Source: Porodaedalea pini (lineage: Eukaryota; Basidiomycota; Agaricomycetes; Hymenochaetales; Hymenochaetaceae). From it: DNA of 64,000 nucleotides. A program made the translations under genes and the position numbers. The stretch is taken from contig NBAY01000012.1 of assembly GCA_002794775.1 (NCBI GenBank), positions 563,001-627,000 on the forward strand. The letters are read 5' to 3'. Shown here one piece after another: positions 45,975 to 57,019 of this stretch. The notes under the pieces were generated by a model. It made no database searches. It was not told the DNA's origin and worked only from the letters and a program-made list of their open reading frames with translations. The stretch's first letter is position 1; every line of letters starts with the position of its first letter.

Positions 45975-47466
45975 TTATCTGTAGTCCGAGTACCTTCCTC
46001 GTCCATCTCGGGTTGGAGTGACAGGGATTTCATCAAATTCGTGCTCGCCCTGACTGTAGCTACTTCCGCTGATCTCTGATTGGCGCGACGCTGCTGTACT
46101 ACCGCGTCTGGAGGTGCCTTGTGTTGCCGCGTCATCATCATATTGCGGGGTGTGTCTGCCAACGCTATTTTTATTGGCAGTCAGTTCCTGCTTTGCATAC
46201 AGGTGGAGTTGAGAGTGAGCGACGTACACGACAGTAAGGTCGATAAATGCGATGAATAATGATACAAGCACTAGCCCAAACGTTGCCACAACGAACCAAA
46301 ACTACAGAAATTTTGTATTAAAAATCAGTATAATCTCACGAGGGAGGCTAGTTTCGATCACTTACGGCAGGCCCGAAATCCAACTTTGCAGCACCTTTGC
46401 TCTTATGGTGCACCTTGTTCTTCGTGAGGACGACGCCGGCGACATCGAGAATGAACACGGCCATAGTGAAGATTAAGCTGATAAAAATGAACAACGTGAC
46501 AACGCCCCTAAGGCGTCGACGTCCAGCGGAGACGTCTTGCGCATCCGGTTCTCTGTAGCCGTCGTCATATTTTTCGCGGTACTCACTGTCACTATATTCA
46601 TCACTTCTGGCTTGCCTGCCTTTAACGAGTAAATCGGGCTTGGCCGCTCCGACAACGGCGACACATAGAGCAGGGAAGATTAGAACGGCAGCTTCATATG
46701 CAAAGATTTGAGAATTGGAAGGAGTGTGAGTGATTTCATCGCTGTGATAGCAGGATGTACATACCTACGACATGCAGAACAAATGCTACCGTTAATGCCT
46801 CGCTGATTGCGTGCTGTGTATCATCAGAAAGCCCGGGACTAAATATCATGGCATTACAAAATACAACACGGATATGAGTTAGCTCTGCATTCTCCGGGAT
46901 ACTGTGATGTTAGGATTCAGTGGGACATGGGACGTACATATCCTTGAAAGTCCATCCGAGTTTTCTATCGGAGCACCCGCCACCAGTAACTTTTGAGTTG
47001 ATTTTGGCTTTCCCGATTCCAAAGCTAGAATTATGCCAACCCGTCAACGGCTTATCGCACCCATAGCTAATGAGAAGGACGCTTACGAGTTTTTAACGCC
47101 TGAGGAACAGTATCCCCACACACCAAAAGTGTATTCATCGCTGACCTTATCTATGAGTGCATTGACGGTGATCTTCACAGAGAAAAGATAGAAATTTTTA
47201 GTCACGGGAGTTGACGCGGCGAATGCCATGAATACGAAAGCAACGAAGAGAAGAAAGACTTCCAGCCATCGGATTGCAGAAGCACCAGAGCTACTCTTTC
47301 TGTACCCTCGTTCTTCGATTCCAGATTCAGAGTACTCGCGGTAAGATTCGGAGCGTCCTCGTCCATATTCAGGCGGCTGTCGTGCTCCATATCTCGAGCT
47401 TTGGTCTCTTTCGTACTCTGACGACTCGACTTCAGAGTCGCTAAAACGGGAATCCCGCCTTTCCAT
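45975..47466 (-). CDS. SUR7/PalI-family tetraspan membrane protein
   Basis: This multi-exon gene starts MERRDSRFSDSEVESSEYER with an Arg/Ser/Tyr-rich cytosolic N-terminus. It then has a transmembrane helix (WLEVFLLFVAFVFMAFAAST) and an extracellular loop reading FYLFSVKITVNALIDKVSDE and FGVWGYCSSG, then CSDRKLGWTFKDM. Three further helices follow (about ALTVAFVLHVV, GVVTLFIFISLIFTMAVFIL and FGLVLVSLFIAFIDLTVVYV), and a Ser/Asp-rich tail ends RYSDYR. The GVWGYC motif after the first helix is typical of the SUR7/PalI (claudin-like) family. Members sit at eisosomes or act in ambient pH sensing. Which branch this belongs to is not clear. Confidence 0.8.
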
Positions 47467-47986
47467 CGAGGAGAGAAAGGGAAAAAGAGCAGTAGTCCGT
47501 GGGTCGTCTGTTGTATCTAGTTTTTGACCCGTACAGTAGCAAGTTTGTCTGTAGAGCAGACGCAGATATCGCGTGAATTTGCTTCTACGAGCAAAGTCCT
47601 CTGGACAGTCATATATGATGCCAGAGCATTGAGACTTGTTTGCGAGATAAGTTGAGAGCCCAGTCTTTAAATAACCTTGTCACAATAAGCCAGTTCTGCC
47701 CAATAACGTGCATCACGTTGTGAGTTTGCGAAAGGATAGATCTCGAATGCAAACTGAGAAGCGTTAAGAAGCAAGTGAGGCGCCAAGTGACGGCGTGTGA
47801 ACTCTACTCCGAGTCATGCATTAATGCAAAGGGGATTGGACCCACAGAAAGTCACAAGAAGTCACGCCGTGTCCGTTTCCACCCGCCGCCCCTGATTTCG
47901 CTTCAACTGCTATCTCACTTGGAGCATTAGTTTGCACATCGGCTGGTCTCATCCAGAGAGGAGTAGCCGAACTTAAAACTATCAAG
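47467..47986. promoter_or_regulatory. Divergent promoter region of PalI-like and peroxiredoxin genes
   Basis: These 520 bp lie between the divergent start codons and contain no supported gene. Confidence 0.4.
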
Positions 47987-48864
47987 ATGAAGAAACACTC
48001 GCTTATAGGGAAGAAGGCGCCAGCTTTATCGTTGCCTAACTTTGACGGGTCGACGTTCACGTTCACACCTGGCGCAAGTGGACGGCCGACAGCGCTTTTC
48101 TTCTACCCTCAGTCTGGTTTGCTCCCTTATTGCTAGCAACGGAACAAGATGTCCCTGACATAATGTTCTAATGTGTTATAGGGACGTACGGTTGTACAAG
48201 AGAGGCGTGCCAATTCAGGGACGCGCTGTCTGGTTAGCGTGATTTCGCATTGCGAAACAACGATGCTGGATACATGTTTTGCACTTCTAGAGGAAGAGAT
48301 ATTTAAATCGACAAAGGTCGAGATTATTGGCGTCAGTCCAGATCCGGTTGAGAAACAGAAGAAGTTTGTCGAGAAACAGGGTTTGACAGTTCGTGTCCTA
48401 CTGTACGATGAAGGCGGCCAAGTGATCTTAATCATTTTCAGTACCCTATCCTAAGTGATGAGAAGGGTGAAGGTCGGAAGGCTTACAACGTGTCGAAGGG
48501 GCTTATGGGTTTGACTGCATCGAGTATGTGTATATTAATATTCAAGTCACTCTGTACTAAATATCTTTTGCATGTATTAACAGGTAGAGTTACCTTCGTC
48601 ATCGACTCGGAAGGCATAATCAAGTTCGTCACCTACCGCTCAGACTTCTATCATCGTTGACTTTCTTCCTGACCCTCTCGCAGGGATGTCTTTGACTCCA
48701 CTCTTAAGTTTTCCGCGCATCACAAGTTCGTACAGGAATGGCTCAAAACCACGGAACTTAAGGAGCCATCTACAGGCGCCTCCGCAGCTGCTCCAGCACC
48801 GGCTCCTACGGAAGACCCATCAGTTACTAAGCCTACCGACGGCGAGAATAGTGCTGCCGCGTGA
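47987..48864 (+). CDS. Peroxiredoxin (BCP/PrxQ, Dot5-type)
   Basis: Exon 1 is 47987-48116 (MKKHSLIGKKAPALSLPNFD...FFYPQS). The catalytic exon follows (GTYGCTREACQFRDALS, about 48180-48235), then EEEIFKSTKVEIIGVSPDP and YPILSDEKGEGRKAYNVSK, RVTFVIDSEGIIKDVF and a tail rich in Ala/Pro. The peroxidatic Cys is in GCTREAC and the next Cys five residues on is the resolving Cys of 2-Cys PrxQ/BCP enzymes. The enzyme reduces hydroperoxides with thioredoxin. Yeast Dot5 is the nuclear member of this group. The C-terminal extension (about 40 residues after FVQEWLK) is disordered. The stop is at 48864. At least five short introns are needed, and all joins restore the family frame. Confidence 0.88.
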
Positions 48865-50862
48865 ATCCAGATACAAACCATGAGGGCAAGGATTCGCCCA
48901 CCTTTCTAATCTATTGCTAGTTGATCCTGCAACTGCACGTGTAGTTTTTCTCACTCGGTCGATCCTGTATTACCTTTGCTTTGTTCTATGTCTTTGTTTG
49001 AAGTGACTTGTGCGAGTCCACAGACGCTTGACGACTGCTTATATTCGAGAACCTTCGATGACCATGGCATCCAACTATGATGATCATTATCCCCAAGATC
49101 GGTGTCTAACAGTACCAGCTACTCGGGACGAAGCAAGCTTTGTACTTCATTGTCGACTTTGTTACTCCATAAATATGTCGCCTTTCTTTACTGCAATGGC
49201 TATCTCCGACCATCAGTGATTCTGCCGACTAGCGGTCGAAGACACGAATCTTTCCTTCTTAGTGTGATTTCTCGTCGCACGGAACATTGTGAAGGACAAC
49301 AGTAGTTGCTGGTGGTGAGTGCTAAACTGTCAGTAAATACTTCTGGCATATTGACATCATTCTAGTTTTGTCCGCGGTTGAGCGGCAGCGTCGCTTTTGA
49401 ACCGACTTGAATCTAATTTATGCAATTTGGTTTATACTAATACTCTATACATCAAACCTTTGCATCTCACCGAACGTTTTCCAAGTATCCAGATCTCCGG
49501 GAAATCGTGACAGATATACGCATGACCGCCGAAGTTGTTCCGATTGTACGTCTTTCTTTGAAAAGGCAAATTTCAATGAATGACCACCGGATGGAGGCTG
49601 CTCCTGACACTCGTGCGAGCCCGCCACCCGGTTATACTAGTCTCTAATATCCTGGTTGGTGTAGCTTTGAACAAGCTGGACTCACAGATACGTTCACGCG
49701 TTATCGTACGTCTGTTTTTTCGGACGGTCATGTTATGGACGAAGGCGCAATGAATTGCTACGGACAAGAGGACCCACTATTTCAACGATTCATAACGTGA
49801 AGGTCGACCATCTATACGCAACGCCATCTCTAGCTCACTGATGGCGAAACAAAGCTCTGACATATTTAAACGTCACGCACCTCCCGCGTATGATGTAGAG
49901 ACTCTGGTCATTGAACCGCCCTCCCCAAGCTTCCTCATAGACTTCGCGCCGGATTGTAGCTCTACGACGCTGTAGCATGGACGCCTGTCTTTCCTGCATT
50001 CTTTGACGAGATCCGAGTCGAAGGTAGAGAAGTCAAGCTCATATTCATGTGTGCTTTTGATGTCGTATACTAGCGCAGATTTTGTGGGTTTTCTTTAAGA
50101 AGTCTGGTCTGTCGGCGAGCGCCCCGCTTCCAGATCTACACCAAGTTACCTGCTCACCATAACCTGACCAGCCTTCACAAATGGTAGAGCAACACGTGCT
50201 TGCCACTGCCTGGTCCGCAAGCGGGGATATATTGAGTCCGACTTTGCAAGGTCGAGTGGGTGTACCGTGGTACGCCCCGCAATTCGTGCCATCGGTTTTG
50301 TCCTTGAATTCACATCCGAATGGGAAACACATTCCTGCTACAGGTTCTCGCAGCCATCACTCCCACTGGCACTCACTTAGCTTATTAGCCTCGCCGCCAA
50401 TTCCTCTAACACCGCCTCTCAAACACCATCCGCAACTAGCTCCGTAATCACATCAGAAACCACCGACTTCGTGTTCTTCAGATCCATCGACAATGCCAGC
50501 CGGAAAAGTTGATCTCCCCAACAGCCCTGCTTGCTTAAGAGTTGAATGAGCCGTAGAGCGAAAGCAAACATTTGTGTCACCTTCCAGTCTATCTGTGGGC
50601 CTGCAGTATCCCCTGCATATACGGAGCATCTTACACCTTTCTTTATTTATTTCTACTTCGTTCGGCCATATCAGTACAGAGACATGGATAGATCTGCCAG
50701 TGGCGCAGATTACAAATGTCTGTCTCTACGGAAGAGACGAAGTGTGTTCGTCTGCAACCAATCTAAGTGAATAATTAAGATGTGTTGTCTCTATGCCTTT
50801 TGTATATGCGGACGTAAAGTCTGAAGGTGTGCCTGAGCTTTGTACCACGTGCCAGTTGGTCC
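48865..50862. other. Gene-poor 2-kb region, possible decayed coding sequence
   Basis: No intact gene is supported. On the plus strand about 49840-50520, phrases such as AYDVETLVIEPPSPSFLIDF, then APDCSSTTL, and in a shifted frame WTPVFPAFFDEIRVEG, read like protein. They are broken by stops and frame changes and may be a decayed gene. Its family is not recognised. Confidence 0.3.
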
Positions 50863-51588
50863 AGGACCCCCGGTAATCCCAATTGATGCCTGATCCAGAA
50901 ATGGAGCATTTTATCCGGATCGTCTCAGACACTCCTGGACCCGTTTTATCCGGATTTCCTCAGGCTTCACGGGCTGTCACCCTGGTTTTATCCGGATTCT
51001 GGCTCAGGCCTCCAAAAGGAGGTCTTTTTATCCGGATTTGACACTAGGCCTACCGAATTTGTAATTAAAGAATATATATATATATATTATTGCATTATTT
51101 TATCCTAGACCATTATGTAGTGCCTAGAACAATGCAAAAAGCAACAAAATATAACTTAGTTTTGTCTCCTGAGCTCCTGCATGACCGCTGAGAGAACATT
51201 TGAAAGTGACTGAATATCCGACCAAATTTTGAATGAATACTTGGTAACACGTTAAATTTTTGTTGTTACATTTTTTCCTCTAAATCAATGAACTGAATCG
51301 TAGATTTGATACTATGATGATTATACATGGGAAATTACTCCCACAGTATTCCATTTGTAGTGATTATAATAATAATTCTTCATATTAAGTCACATCAGTC
51401 ACAGTAATCTGTTATCTGGATTGGATCAGGCCTCATAGTTCACCAACCAGTCCTTATCCGGATTTTTTCTCAGGCCTTCGGCCGATTTTTGACCAAACTT
51501 ATCCGGATTTCCTCAGGCCTCGAGCTCAAATTTTGGCCAAAATTATCCGGATTCGGATGAGACATTTGTACAGATTACCGGGGGTCCT
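50863..51588. mobile_element. MITE-like element with 16-bp TIRs and palindromic iterons
   Basis: The 16-bp sequence aggacccccggtaatc at 50863-50878 recurs as an exact inverted copy at 51573-51588. Within the 726-bp segment, ATCCGGAT occurs seven times: 50913, 50948, 50990 and 51030 near the left end; 51456, 51501 and 51545 near the right. A variant lies near 51415. Most are followed 9-20 bp later by AGGCCT or a near match. Both words are palindromes, and the composite units point the same way in both arms. The middle is AT-rich with an (AT)n run near 51072. There is no coding frame, and no clear target-site duplication. It ends 66 bp before the start codon of the next gene. The superfamily is not assigned. 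Confidence 0.8.
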
Positions 51589-51654
51589 GTGTGGTCCCGA
51601 TTCTCGCCAAGGGAAATTCGCAGCCACCTCTCATTCACCCTTCACTCTCCGAAT

Positions 51655-53251
51655 ATGGATACTTCGTATGACTGCGTTGTCGTCGGAAGTGGACACGCTG
51701 GCTCCTGTGCGGCTCTGTCAGCCGTGCAGTCTGGATGCAAGCGCGTTCTCATCGTCGAAAAGGCACCGAAGGAATGGGCAGGCGGGAATGGTTTTTTCAC
51801 CGCCGGTGCCCATCGAACAACGCATACAGGCTTGCAGGATTTGCTACCAATTGTAAACAATGTGTCCTCCGAGCAAGCATCCTTGATAGACATGGATCCT
51901 TATCGTGCGGACGACTTTACGCGCGACATTATGCGGCTCTCTGGAGAAAGGTCTGATAAAGCGCTGGCGAAGGAGCTCGTAAGCAATTCGCGAGCAACTG
52001 TGGAATGGTTAGCGCGAAGTGTCGGCGTACGCTTCATACTTTCTTTCAACCGCCAGGCGTATCAAGTTGGAGGAAGGCAGAAGTTCTGGGGCGGACTTGT
52101 GCTAAGCGTGGTAGATGGCGGCAAGGGCCTCATTTCCGACGATCATGCAGCTCTGCAGAAGGCAGGAGTAGAGATTTGGTTTGAGTCCCCAGCAATTACG
52201 ATACTTAAGGAGGGAGACTCTATTTCTGGTCTTATTGTCAAGCGAAATGATACAGAAATCACTATCAAAAGTCCATCCGTCATTCTTGCATGTGGAGGGT
52301 TTGAAGCGAGCAGTTCCTTGCGCTCGAAACACCTGGGAGAGGAATGGACCCGCGCTCGCGTAAGTATATCGCATACAAGATGAAAGTTGTTGTCAACTTC
52401 TTGAATAGGTGCGTGGGACGCCCTTCAACACAGGCGATGGACTTGCCCTTGCATCCGCGCTCGGAGCGAGACTCACAGGCGACTTTAGCAGCGGCGGATG
52501 CCATAGTACATGCTGGGACGCGTATGCTAACGCAGACTCTGGTGACCGTGTCCTGAGTAATCAGTATACGAAGTCTGGATACCCGCTTGGCCTGACGATC
52601 AATACTGCTGGGTGTCGCTTCGTCGATGAGGGCGCAGACTTTCGTAATTATACATACGCAGCCTTTGGGCGCGCAGTTCTTGCACAACCCGGAGGCGTCG
52701 CCTTCCAGGCGTATGACAATCAGGTCACGAAATGGCTGCGAGAAGAAGAATATGCCGACGACGTTGTGAAGAAAGTCTTTGCAGACAGCATTGAGGACCT
52801 CGCGGAGAAGCTTGTCGAAGAAGGTCTTACTGAACCATCTGTATTTGTTGAGACGGTCAAGAGGTACAATGAAGCTGTTAGAGATCATCGTACTCTCCAC
52901 CCCGATCTCGTTTGGGATCCTTCCGTCAAGGACGGACTCACAACCGAGTTACCCCTCTCCTCTGCAAGTATCGACCCGCCGAAGAGTAACTGGGCCCTTC
53001 CCCTGACCGAATCGCCCTTCCTTGCTGTCAAGATCGCATGCGGGATTACATTCACCTTTGGCGGGCTCGCAATCGACCCAGAGACGGCGGGTGTGCTCTC
53101 AGAGAATACAGGCCTACCTATTCATGGGCTTTACTGTGCCGGTGAGCTCATCGGCGGGTTATTCTATGGTAATTACCCTGGAGGCAGCGGGCTCACGGGT
53201 GGAGCGGTTTTTGGAAGGAAAGCAGGAAAGTCAGCAGCCGGACGCGCATAG
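51655..53251 (+). CDS. FAD-dependent tricarballylate dehydrogenase / fumarate-reductase-like flavoprotein
   Basis: Two exons, 51655-52359 and 52409-53251, encode 515 residues. The N-terminus is a dinucleotide-binding fold (YDCVVVGSGHAGSCAALSAV, then VLIVEKAPKEWAGGNGFFTA). An adenine/FAD stretch (VILACGGFEASSSL), FNTGDGLALASALGARL, a substrate-domain part with FVDEGADFRNYTYA, and the C-terminal FAD block (HGLYCAGELIGGLFYGNYPG, then GSGLTGGAVFGRKAG) follow. This is the FAD_binding_2 family. The closest type I recall is TcuA-like tricarballylate dehydrogenase, with fumarate reductase and 3-ketosteroid dehydrogenase as more distant relatives. Substrate is not established. The small intron number compared with neighbours is notable. 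The MITE-like element directly upstream must contribute to its promoter. Confidence 0.85.
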
Positions 53252-53565
53252 AACTTGAGGAAGACGTAATAGATAAGGTGAGTGGATAGGAATACATACG
53301 TTAATTGTGTGCGGTGACCTTCAAATGTATGTACAACGAATCACAGCTTCAATAGCAACATTACGCAGAAGAAAGAATTTTTTTGAGTTAACATCCGTTA
53401 AGTTCCATAGGGAGTAATAAATGGTGAATTACGAACGAGACGGTAGAGCAAGAACCATACGTCGTCGAAGGTAAAACCATCTTGAACAAATCAAGCGGAG
53501 CTCGGGACGATGGAGAAACTACAAGGTCGATGTCAATTAAGAACTTATAGAACCGCGTCGAAAAC
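53252..53565. other. Convergent 3' intergenic region
   Basis: This lies between the stops of the flavoprotein and HAM1-like genes. No gene is seen. Confidence 0.45.
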
Positions 53566-56235
53566 TCACGCCTTGGACTTCCAGCCCTCTCCCTCAGTGG
53601 CCGCATCGTCGCGCTCAAACTGCTTCCGGACCCAGCCGGACTTGTGTCCCTTCTCAGGGAGCAGCATAGACTCGCGCTTGGGGATGATGCGGAATTCGCT
53701 TCCGCGCTTATTCGACTTGGCCGAACTGGGCGAGTCGTTCTTCCGGCTACTCCACATCTGGAAGTAACGAATATATAAGTAGAGTTACAACAAAACTGGA
53801 AAAGAAGTGGAGTCTTACGTCTTTGAACACCTTCGTCCTAGAGCTGTCTTCTGATGCATCGGCGGCAGCCATACGATCACGGATTTCCACGAATTTGGTG
53901 TCTACGGACTCGAGTTGCGAGCGGATAGCATCAGAAATTGCTTTCGAGATGGCTTTCTTGATCAAGCTGGTGGCGAGTCTGGAGACGATGCGATAAAAGA
54001 CATCGTGCTTGCTCTGCCAAACTTCATGTAAACTCATCTCTAGAATCGATAGATACGATACAACTTACATCGCGAATCGCAAACTTCAGCGCATCGACGG
54101 TTACCTTCACGTTCTTCACTTTAAATAGGTTCCCGCTCTCCCGCTCCTTCGTGTTGCTGCTCAGTTGAACCTTGACTGTGATGCCCTTCCCGCCGAGGAA
54201 GACGTCTGCAAGACCGGAGTCACTCATGCGTAGTCCACTCTTGGAGCGAAAGTAGAAGGCGACGTCGTGCATATCCGCCTGGATCTGAGAGAGCGTCGCG
54301 GTGAACTCGTGATGGTGCTCGCTGCGTATCTCCTTGTACGGCGAAACTTTGATATAGTTCTGCGCGTTGAGCTCGAAGATTCTGAGAGACCAAGGGCAGT
54401 CAGGAAAACACGGTGATGGCAGAAAACGTACAAACGTACTTGGGGAAGAAATTGCGACCCTGGAGCGTGAGGTTCTCAATAACAACATCGAAGTCCTTGT
54501 CAGTGTACTCGACGCGCGGGATAGGGACGTATCCTATCTTCTCTATGACCGTGGGAAGAATAACCTGGCGGATGTCGGTCCAAAGGTGCGACTTATACGT
54601 GAGCTTGCCTTCGGAGTCGAACAGGAGGTCCTTATAGAGCTTGCTAATGTCATCGCTGAGGCACTTGTTGAGCGGGTCCTCTGTCCAGGCGCGGAACCAG
54701 GATTGGATGGAATCGACGAGAGCGTCACGATGGCCCTTGTACTTGACGTCGAAGAACTCGCGGGACTCATTCTGGAGTTGACGTGCTTGAGATTCGAACT
54801 CTGGTTTCAAAATGAAACCTGGCTCGAAAAGACTCTGGAGGACAATTCTTATTCAAGAATTCATCGAACGAGAAAAAAAGTTTGCGTGCCTTCCTGACAA
54901 ACGAGTCCACGCGAGTCCACCATTCTCGGAGTTCCTCATCGTTCTCGGCATCCTGCGACATGTTCCTTGCAGCGTCGATCATGTCCTCCATGCTTTGGCC
55001 GTTCGCGCAGCGTTCAAACAGTGTCCTCATCTCCGTCATGGCTTGGTTGAGCGTCGGGTCCGCAAAGAAAGATGACGTACTCTGGCCAGCGCCAGTGGAG
55101 GCGACACGCTTTCCGTGGCCGAAGTAGTTCTCGAGCTGCGAGAGGAACCAGGAGAGAGATTCCTGGTAGTCGGGATGCGCCTGGCATTCAACAACGACTT
55201 TCTTAAGGCGGTAAACGATCTGGTCCCGGCGCTCCTTCGGGAACTGCTTTTGGAGGTAGCCTTTTCCTTTCTCGAGTTCGGCATTAGCGCTTTGCTTGTG
55301 CTTGTCGGGCACACGGCCAGCAATGCCCTGGAGACGGTTCTTCATTGTCTTCTTGGCGGGAGCCGCTTTCGAGTCCTTGACGGATGGCGTAGCTGTCTGG
55401 TTGGGCGCTTCGGAAATCGAGAGAAGCTCTTTGTCCTGCTCTTCCGTCTGAGTGGCAGCAGATGACGGGACAAACGGCCCATTTGTCGATGGACCTGACT
55501 GATCATCTTCAAACTTATTCGACGGAGCCGCTTCATGAGCCTGGTCGAGCTCTTCCTGAGCTGGGCGGGAGCGGTCAGCGACGTTGCTGGCGGCATCGGC
55601 GAAAATACCGCGGCCAATGAGTTTGGCATCGGAGAGCAGTTTGCGTGCCTCGCTGTTGGTAACGAGCAGCTTGAACAATGTACGTAAATGTTCCAGAGCT
55701 GAGGAGAAACAGCTTGTCAGCTGTGCGAGAGATGGGTCTGGATTTTCCCCACGAACCTTTCTTTCCGTCTTGGTTCGCCTCATTTCCAGAGATGGGCGCG
55801 TCGACGGAAGGCTTTTTCTGTTTCAACTGGGCGCCTGAGGTGAGATACCAGAATTGCTGTATGATTTCGTCCTCGTTCTTCTCGCCCACGAACTGACGCG
55901 CCTGTAGAGCAAGTCAATTATCAGTCATGTCAAAGGAGCAAAGGAGCACGCTGACTCACGGTCTCGATGATGGCACGAAAATCTTGAATCAACTGCTTGC
56001 CATCTGTGCTAAGTTCGTCAGTGTTGATTGGCGAGTGATCGCGGACATAACGGAGCGTCTCGTCGATCTGCGCGTTGTCTGGCATGCGGCCATTGCGGAA
56101 GGCCTGGATGACGCCGTACACGCGCATTTTGCGATCGACATCGGCCTCTTGCTCGGACGTGATGGTGGGTGAGACAACTGAGTCCTTAGGCGGATTGCTG
56201 GAGATGACCTTCTGTGCTGTAGGAAGTGTCGACAT
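53566..56235 (-). CDS. HAM1-like protein (HAM1_N/HAM1_C)
   Basis: Multi-exon gene of roughly 800 residues starting MSTLPTAQKVISSNPPKDSV. The N-terminal domain includes VYGVIQAFRNGRMPDNAQID and RYVRDHSPINTDELS, then LRTLFKLLVTNSEARKLLSD and a Ser/Glu-rich linker. RVPDKHKQSANAELEKGKGY and a long helical region follow (WFLSQLENYFGHGKRV, WWTRVDSFVRKARKLFF, WFRAWTEDPLNKCLSDDISK). The C-terminal lipid-binding-like part reads YVPIPRVEYTDKDFDVVIEN and HEFTATLSQIQADMHDVAFY, ending SGWVRKQFERDD...GWKSKA. The fold predicted for this fungal family is BPI/LBP-like. A related Neurospora locus affects hyphal anastomosis, but biochemical function is unknown. Confidence 0.85.
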
Positions 56236-57019
56236 TGTAGAAAAAAATATGTGGCGGGTAGTAGTGAGAGGAGATGTTGAGCCGTAAAAACACGAAATCT
56301 GAGGTCGTAACTCCTACGCGCGACCTCACTCTCCAGTATGACATGGTATTTATGCTGTTTCGGAACTGTAAGACACCAAGAACCCCATGGAAAAGAAATG
56401 AATAGAAAAGAATGTGTTTACATGTCGATCCTGCGTCAATCTTGATCCGCGCTTTGTCACATAACCGGATCAGGGATACTAACAATTGGTTTCGGATCGT
56501 GTCTCACCCGGGCCACAATCGTAGACAGCCCGTCGATGAGTACTTCCGCCTTTCGTTCTATCCGACTCAATAATTCCTCGCATACTGGGTTTCGTAACTG
56601 AGACCCCCCCCCCTTCCAAACGCCGCGGTTCACGTCGCGCTCCTCGAACACCGGTCGTCCACACACGCACTCGGGACAAGGCCGTGCGCGTCTTCGAGCT
56701 TCGCCCGGCCCGGCCATCGCTCGATTTCAAGGGTCTCCGTCGTCATCCTGTTTGCAAGCACACGCTCCGCGTTATTCAACGTGCAGAAGAAGTGCAATGT
56801 GTCGAGCTTTATGATCTTATCCTTGATGTTCTACTTGACGGGGCTGGATGGACCGACATTGGTCTTTGGCTCGGGTTCAAGATCGTTAGTAAGAAGCTTT
56901 ACTTTCCTTGAAATTCGTCCATGAAACGCACAATAAGTATGCAGCCTTGCGTGATAATAGCAGATAATGATACCCATGCTTGTTCCCTGAGAATTAACAA
57001 ACCAGCATGATATTATGTT
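56236..57019. other. Intergenic (about 780 bp)
   Basis: This holds the promoter of the HAM1-like gene. Open frames of 75-86 codons at 56457-56911 overlap on both strands and show no family similarity. They are not called. Confidence 0.4.

Noticed and set aside
50045..50332. Cys-rich minus-strand frame that could look like a small secreted effector
   Set aside because: No signal peptide at its start, and it lies in a broken region where the plus strand looks more protein-like.
50863..51588. CRISPR-like array of ATCCGGAT repeats
   Set aside because: Repeats are 8 bp, spacing is irregular, there is no cas context, and the genome is eukaryotic.
56457..56911. Overlapping frames on both strands near 56.7 kb
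   Set aside because: Neither has recognisable domains or splice-supported extension. GC-rich composition explains the open frames.
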